Source: Kofleriaceae bacterium
GTDB taxonomy: Bacteria > Myxococcota_A > Polyangia > Haliangiales > Haliangiaceae
Direction of reading: 5' to 3'
NCBI GenBank assembly: GCA_025357755.1
Contig: JANXOP010000163.1
Coordinates: 1-64,000 of the forward strand
Length of the DNA stretch: 64,000 bases
In this document: positions 60,450 to 64,000 of the stretch, piece after piece
How the letters are laid out: each line of letters opens with the position of its first letter
Numbering within the stretch: position 1 is the stretch's first letter
Translations under genes and position numbers: made by a program
Notes under the pieces: model-generated
What the model saw: the letters and a program-made list of their open reading frames with translations, nothing else
Databases searched by the model: none
Told to the model about the DNA's origin: nothing

Positions 60450-60452
60450 GTC

Positions 60453-61202
60453 GTGAAGATCGCCACCTGGAACGTCAACGGCATTCGCGCGCGCGCCTCG
60501 CAGCTCGTCCACTGGATCGATGCCGAGGAGCCCGACGTGATCTGTCTGCAAGAGATCAAGGCCACGCCCGCGCAGATTCCGGAGATGGTCTCGACCATCG
60601 CTGGCTATCACACGTACTGGCACGGCGGTGGCGGTTACTCGGGCGTCGCGCTGTTGATGCGCGAGAAGGTGTTCGCGAAGCCCCCGGTGTTCACCCATCC
60701 CGCGTTCGACCTCGAGCATCGGTTGGTCGTCACGGAGATCGAGGGCGTGGTCTACGGCTCGCTGTACGCGCCGAATGGCGGCAAGGACTACGGCGTGAAG
60801 CTACGGTTCCTCACCGCGATGGAGGCGTGGGCCGGCGAGCTCGCCGCAGCAAACAAGCGGCTCGTGCTGTGCGGCGACTACAACGTCGCGAGGAAGCCCA
60901 TCGACGTTCACCCGACGCTGCGCAAGGAGATGATCGGCCAGTCGAACGAGGAGCGCGACCTGATCGATGCGTTCTTCGCGCACGGGTTGGTGGATGTCGG
61001 CCGCTACGTCGATCCAGATAACGACCGGCTCTTCACGTGGTGGGCACCGTGGCGGAACCTGCGCCAGCGCAATATCGGCTGGCGGTTGGACTACGTGGCG
61101 GCGCACCACTCGCTCGTCGATCAAAGCTGCGCGTGCAAGGTGTCTCGAGATGTCGGCGCGAGCGACCACGGACCCGTAATCGCGCATATCCTCGATCCGT
61201 GA
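60453..61202 (+). CDS. xthA: Exodeoxyribonuclease III
   Basis: This 249-residue AP endonuclease of the ExoIII family has N-terminal MKIATWNVNGIRAR and the metal-binding Glu in LQEIK. It also has Tyr in SLYAPNGG, GDYNVA, the RLDY segment and the terminal SDHGPV. It nicks DNA at abasic sites and degrades 3' ends in base-excision repair. Start GTG 60453 is three bases after the preceding stop; its own stop overlaps the next GTG (GTGA). Two uracil glycosylases elsewhere in the window feed the same pathway. Confidence 0.94.
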   Translation: MKIATWNVNGIRARASQLVHWIDAEEPDVICLQEIKATPAQIPEMVSTIAGYHTYWHGGGGYSGVALLMREKVFAKPPVFTHPAFDLEHRLVVTEIEGVVYGSLYAPNGGKDYGVKLRFLTAMEAWAGELAAANKRLVLCGDYNVARKPIDVHPTLRKEMIGQSNEERDLIDAFFAHGLVDVGRYVDPDNDRLFTWWAPWRNLRQRNIGWRLDYVAAHHSLVDQSCACKVSRDVGASDHGPVIAHILDP

Positions 61203-62149
61203 AACAGATCCTGATCGCGGTGGCGTTGCTCGGCTGCGCCACCAAGAAGCATGACGAGCCCGCACCTATGCCGGTCGTGACCGTCGATCTGGCGGCGACC
61301 TTCCAGGCGTGCTGGACGGCGTGGAGCGACGGCAAGATGACCCTGCTCGCCGCCTGCTACGCGAACAGCGCGGTCAGCGAATCGCCGGGCGCAGGGTTCC
61401 CTCCCGCGACCCAGGTGAGCGCGATCCTCGATGCGGTGAAGGGCCTGCGTGCGGCGTTTCCCGATCTCGAGGGCGAGCCGCAGCTCGTGCTCGTCAACGC
61501 GAGCAAGGTCGCGGCGGTCGTGCGGCTGAGCGGCACCCACGTCGACAAGAAGCAGCCGATCGGCCTCGTCGGAGGCGTCCTCGATAACTTCGATGCGAAT
61601 GGCAAGATCACTCACGAGTCGGACTACTTCGATTCGCTCACGATCCAGGGCCAGCTCGATCCGCAACCATCGCACCTCGTGCGCGCGTGGAACGCGACGA
61701 CCTCGCTCGTGAAGCAGACGATCGTGGCCAAGCACGATGCCGCCGAGCAGGCGAACGTCGCGCTCGTGAAGCAGATGACCGAGGCGTTCGACAAGCACGA
61801 TCTGGCTAGCTTCGGCAGCTTCATCGCGGACGACGGCACGTGGTCGGATGCGTCCGAGCGCTCCGATTGGACCAAGGCGCAGCTGCTGCTCGATCGCGCG
61901 ATCGGGATCAAGGGCTTTCCGGACGCCGCGATCCGGATCCTCGATACGTGGGGTGCGGGGGACTTCGTGGTCGAGGTCGGCGAGCTGACCGGCACCCACG
62001 ACGGGCCGATCGAAGGGATTCCTGCACCGACGCACAAGAAGATCAACGTGCCGTTCTTCGCGATCCATCAAGTGCTCGCGGGCAAGGTCGCGCACACCTG
62101 GGCGTTCCAGCAGGCGAGCGCGTTCGTGACCCAGCTCGGGCTCAAGTAA
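61199..62149 (+). CDS. Lipoprotein with two SnoaL-like domains
   Basis: This 316-residue protein has signal peptide MKQILIAVALLGC with lipobox LLGC. Two tandem NTF2/SnoaL-like domains follow (about 30-150 and 180-310), recognisable by FQACWTAWSDGKMTLLAACYA and MTEAFDKHDLASFGSFIADDGTW starts and GTHVDKK/GTHDGPI strand turns. They bind small ligands or act as ester cyclase-like folds; no catalytic His/Asp pair was confirmed. It is coupled to xthA by GTGA. The stop overlaps the convergent deacetylase by eight bases. Confidence 0.78.
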   Translation: MKQILIAVALLGCATKKHDEPAPMPVVTVDLAATFQACWTAWSDGKMTLLAACYANSAVSESPGAGFPPATQVSAILDAVKGLRAAFPDLEGEPQLVLVNASKVAAVVRLSGTHVDKKQPIGLVGGVLDNFDANGKITHESDYFDSLTIQGQLDPQPSHLVRAWNATTSLVKQTIVAKHDAAEQANVALVKQMTEAFDKHDLASFGSFIADDGTWSDASERSDWTKAQLLLDRAIGIKGFPDAAIRILDTWGAGDFVVEVGELTGTHDGPIEGIPAPTHKKINVPFFAIHQVLAGKVAHTWAFQQASAFVTQLGLK

Positions 62150-62867
62150 GCGCGTCGCTGACCGTCACGAGCTCGTAGCCACGCGCACGCAGCTCGGGGA
62201 CGAGGATCTTCACCGCCGCGATCGTGCCGGTGTGATCGCGACCGCCGTCGTGCATCAGGATGATGCTGCCGTTGCGCGATCGATCGACGACGCGACGCGC
62301 GACCTCGAGCGGCGGCAGGTCCTTCCAGTCGTAGCTGTTGACGTCCCACAGCACCGTCTTCTTATCGGCACGATCGAACGCGCGCACGTTCGAAGGCGAG
62401 CGCCCACCCCAGGGCGGGCGCACGAGTTTCGGCACGATGCCGGTCGCCGCTGCGATCGCGGCATCGGCCGCGGCGAGCTCGCGCGCGACGCTCTGCTTGC
62501 TCGCGAGCGGGAGATAGCGATGGGTGTGCGTGTGATTGCCGAGCTCGTGACCCTCGCGAACCATGCGCGCGCACAGCTCGGGGTGCGCCTCGGCTTGCTT
62601 GCCGACCACGAAGAACGTCCCCGGTACGCCGAGCTCGCCGAGGGCATCGAGCAGGGCCGGCGTGCGCGCGCCGTCCGGACCGTCGTCGAACGTGAGTGCT
62701 ACGACGCGACGATCGCGGTCGCCGTGCGACGCGGTATTCATGGCCCAGTCGACGGGCCCTTCGAAGCCACCGTAGCAAAAAAGATACGCGAGTCCGACGG
62801 AAGCGGCCGAGGCGAGCGGTGCGATGAGGAGCGGCAGCAACATGCTCGCAGGGAGTGCGAGCGGCAT
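62142..62867 (-). CDS. Polysaccharide deacetylase (NodB-homology, CE4)
   Basis: This 241-residue protein has an N-terminal hydrophobic segment (about 8-32). NodB motifs are TFDDGPD (near 58-64), the NHTHTHRY metal motif, RPPWGGRS and LMHDGG. It deacetylates peptidoglycan or another polysaccharide in the periplasm using a metal. It is a relative of the CE4 gene at 6769 but differs in sequence and context, so it is probably the housekeeping one. Confidence 0.9.
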   Translation of the reverse strand: MPLALPASMLLPLLIAPLASAASVGLAYLFCYGGFEGPVDWAMNTASHGDRDRRVVALTFDDGPDGARTPALLDALGELGVPGTFFVVGKQAEAHPELCARMVREGHELGNHTHTHRYLPLASKQSVARELAAADAAIAAATGIVPKLVRPPWGGRSPSNVRAFDRADKKTVLWDVNSYDWKDLPPLEVARRVVDRSRNGSIILMHDGGRDHTGTIAAVKILVPELRARGYELVTVSDALT

Positions 62868-62923
62868 GCCGGGCGTGGATTCGCGGAGTTACCGCGAAGT
62901 GCCAGTTCTCCAACGGTGAACAG

Positions 62924-63289
62924 CTACCGCGCTGCCAGCAGCGTCACGACGAGCGCGGCAACCCCTGGCACCGCCTGGACGAACAGGATCGTCCGCGACG
63001 CGGTCGCGGCGCCGTAGAGGCCGGCGACGATCACGCAGCCGAGGAAGAACAGCTTGAGGGAATAACCGAACGGCTCGCCTGCGGTGAGCGACCACACGAG
63101 GCCCGCGGCGAGGAAGCCGTTGTAGAGACCCTGGTTCGCCGCGAGCGACTTCATCGCGATCATGTCGGCGAGCGGGCGCTTGAAGGTCTTCGCGCCGTAC
63201 GGCGTCGCCCACAGGAACATCTCGAGCACGAGGAAGTAGACGTGCAGGAACGCGACGAGGCCGACCAACACATTCGAGACAGTGCCCAT
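62924..63289 (-). CDS. DUF1304 membrane protein
   Basis: This 121-residue protein has four predicted helices (about 5-25, 55-70, 75-95, 100-118) and matches the DUF1304 pattern (HVYFLVLEMFLW, NQGLYNGFLAAGL). Its function is not known. TAGGCT lies five bases before ATG 63289 and includes the TAG stop of the acetyltransferase gene. Confidence 0.9.
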   Translation of the reverse strand: MGTVSNVLVGLVAFLHVYFLVLEMFLWATPYGAKTFKRPLADMIAMKSLAANQGLYNGFLAAGLVWSLTAGEPFGYSLKLFFLGCVIVAGLYGAATASRTILFVQAVPGVAALVVTLLAAR

Positions 63290-63294
63290 GCGCC

Positions 63295-63300
63295 AGCCTA
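63295..63300 (-). promoter_or_regulatory. -10 element TAGGCT built on the acetyltransferase stop
   Basis: TAGGCT starts with the TAG stop of the gene at 63298 and is followed by five bases and ATG 63289. Confidence 0.45.
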
Positions 63301-63873
63301 TCGCAAAGCGAGCGTGATCTGCGCGAGCGCGCCACCCGCAACGCGCTCGAAGCCCGCGCGATCGATCGAGAGCACTAGATCGCCGGGCTCGTCGGCGTAG
63401 CTCCGCGCGACCGGGCTGTCGTCGAGCACGTAGCCGAGCTTGTCGAACACCCGGCGCGAGGCCGTGTTGTGCGGCACGATCGAAGCGTAGATGTGATGGA
63501 GCCCGAGGATCTGAAAGCCGAACGCGTGGATCATCGTCGCGACCTTGGTGCCGAGGCCTTTGCCCTGCGCACTAGGCGCGCCGATCATGAACGCGAACTC
63601 GGCGGTGCCGTCGTGGATCCCGCGCAGGTCACCGTCGCCCGCAAACTCGCCGGCCTGGAACAGCAGGAACGAGCGCGTACCTTCGTCGGCCGCCTCTTCC
63701 CACATCTCGACGATGTCCTCGGGATCGATCTCTTCGGTGTGGCCCATCAGCTCCGCGTTGCGCGGCTCGTTGTAGCCGTGCGCGAGTGCATCGGCATGCA
63801 CGGCGACTTCTTCGAGCGATGGCTCGTACGCGGCAAGTTGCCCCTCGCTGTTCCAGTCGATGCGGTAGCCCAC
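63298..63873 (-). CDS. GNAT-family N-acetyltransferase (RimJ/RimL-like)
   Basis: This 191-residue protein has an acetyl-CoA loop SAQGKGLGTKV (Q-x-x-G-x-G), a preceding EFAFMIG strand and the later NTASRRVFDKLGYV, typical of RimJ/RimL acetyltransferases. GTG 63873 is the start; TACGCT lies nine bases upstream. The next gene starts divergently 31 bases away. The substrate is unknown. Confidence 0.87.
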   Translation of the reverse strand: MGYRIDWNSEGQLAAYEPSLEEVAVHADALAHGYNEPRNAELMGHTEEIDPEDIVEMWEEAADEGTRSFLLFQAGEFAGDGDLRGIHDGTAEFAFMIGAPSAQGKGLGTKVATMIHAFGFQILGLHHIYASIVPHNTASRRVFDKLGYVLDDSPVARSYADEPGDLVLSIDRAGFERVAGGALAQITLALR

Positions 63874-63891
63874 GGTTGCGAGAGCGTAGCG

Positions 63892-63897
63892 TAGTCT
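63892..63897 (+). promoter_or_regulatory. -10 element TAGTCT, leaderless start of the right-edge gene
   Basis: TAGTCT is followed by seven bases and ATG 63905. Confidence 0.5.
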
Positions 63898-63904
63898 CGC
63901 GGCT

Positions 63905-64000
63905 ATGGCCGAACCGTGGGATCGAATCGAGGCGGAGACACGTGGCGCATTTCACGGCGAGGGCAACTTCCCGCTGCGCGCGTATTCGGAGTACATGCCG
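63905..64000 (+). CDS. 5' end of an unknown gene cut by the right edge
   Basis: An open frame of 32 codons starts at ATG 63905 (MAEPWDRIEAETRGAFHGE) and runs off the window. It is supported by a TAGTCT hexamer seven bases upstream and high G/C at third codon positions. Too little is present to name a family. Confidence 0.55.
   Translation, partial: MAEPWDRIEAETRGAFHGEGNFPLRAYSEYMP

Overview
The window is GC-rich, densely coded bacterial chromosome. It most likely comes from a Myxococcota relative (Haliangiales/Kofleriaceae-like), which is an inference. The supporting signs are a MYXO-CTERM-like tail on the protein at 21268, an Oar-like TonB-dependent receptor with an N-terminal carboxypeptidase-regulatory domain at 50349, many small secreted lipoproteins, orphan PAS/histidine-kinase/receiver hybrids, and a VWA/YfbK-type protein. 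I saw no tRNA, rRNA, insertion sequence, phage gene or CRISPR array. No gap without a gene exceeds 300 bases; the largest is 30398-30662, where I see nothing convincing.

Bases 1-13585 hold an aryl-polyene (APE)-type biosynthetic cluster. One minus-strand chain runs lipoprotein, flavin-dependent halogenase-like enzyme, ketosynthase, chain-length-factor-like ketosynthase, hotdog dehydratase, ketoreductase, ketosynthase, polysaccharide deacetylase, acyltransferase and acyl carrier protein. A methyltransferase on the plus strand follows. A second minus-strand chain then runs acyl carrier protein, LolA-like carrier, MMPL exporter, DUF3261 lipoprotein, COG4648 membrane protein and a gene cut by the left edge. 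Together they would build a halogenated, methylated polyene chain on a carrier, attach it to a lipid and move it to the outer membrane. The genes are chained by ten four-base start/stop overlaps.

Bases 13700-31500 are housekeeping and accessory genes: a stand-alone LigD-type polymerase with a zinc-finger partner, a patatin, a UTP-sugar pyrophosphorylase, a sensor kinase, a glycosyltransferase, a heparinase-like exported protein, an RND efflux pump, a dicarboxylate symporter and a mismatch-specific uracil glycosylase. Bases 31540-35230 are a three-gene operon with two solute-binding-protein paralogues, one fused to a VWA domain, and a coiled-coil membrane protein but no ABC transporter.

Bases 36000-46900 contain the most novel feature: three small precursor peptides (36995, 43390, 45821) that all carry the same double-glycine leader ending, LxxVTGG. 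Two of them have related cores with a Met-rich hydrophobic run. They lie near small outer-membrane-type proteins, a sensor kinase and a TerB-like protein. Around them are a repeat-rich exported protein, several lipoproteins and an OsmC protein. Bases 46900-64000 carry a cysteine-desulfurase-like enzyme, a quinone oxidoreductase, the Oar-like receptor, a family-5 uracil glycosylase, exonuclease III, acyltransferase, deacetylase and acetyltransferase genes.

A property of the whole window is that many first genes of transcription units have a TANNNT hexamer exactly 6 or 7 bases before the start codon and no Shine-Dalgarno sequence. This is the signature of leaderless mRNAs. It was used to choose several starts.
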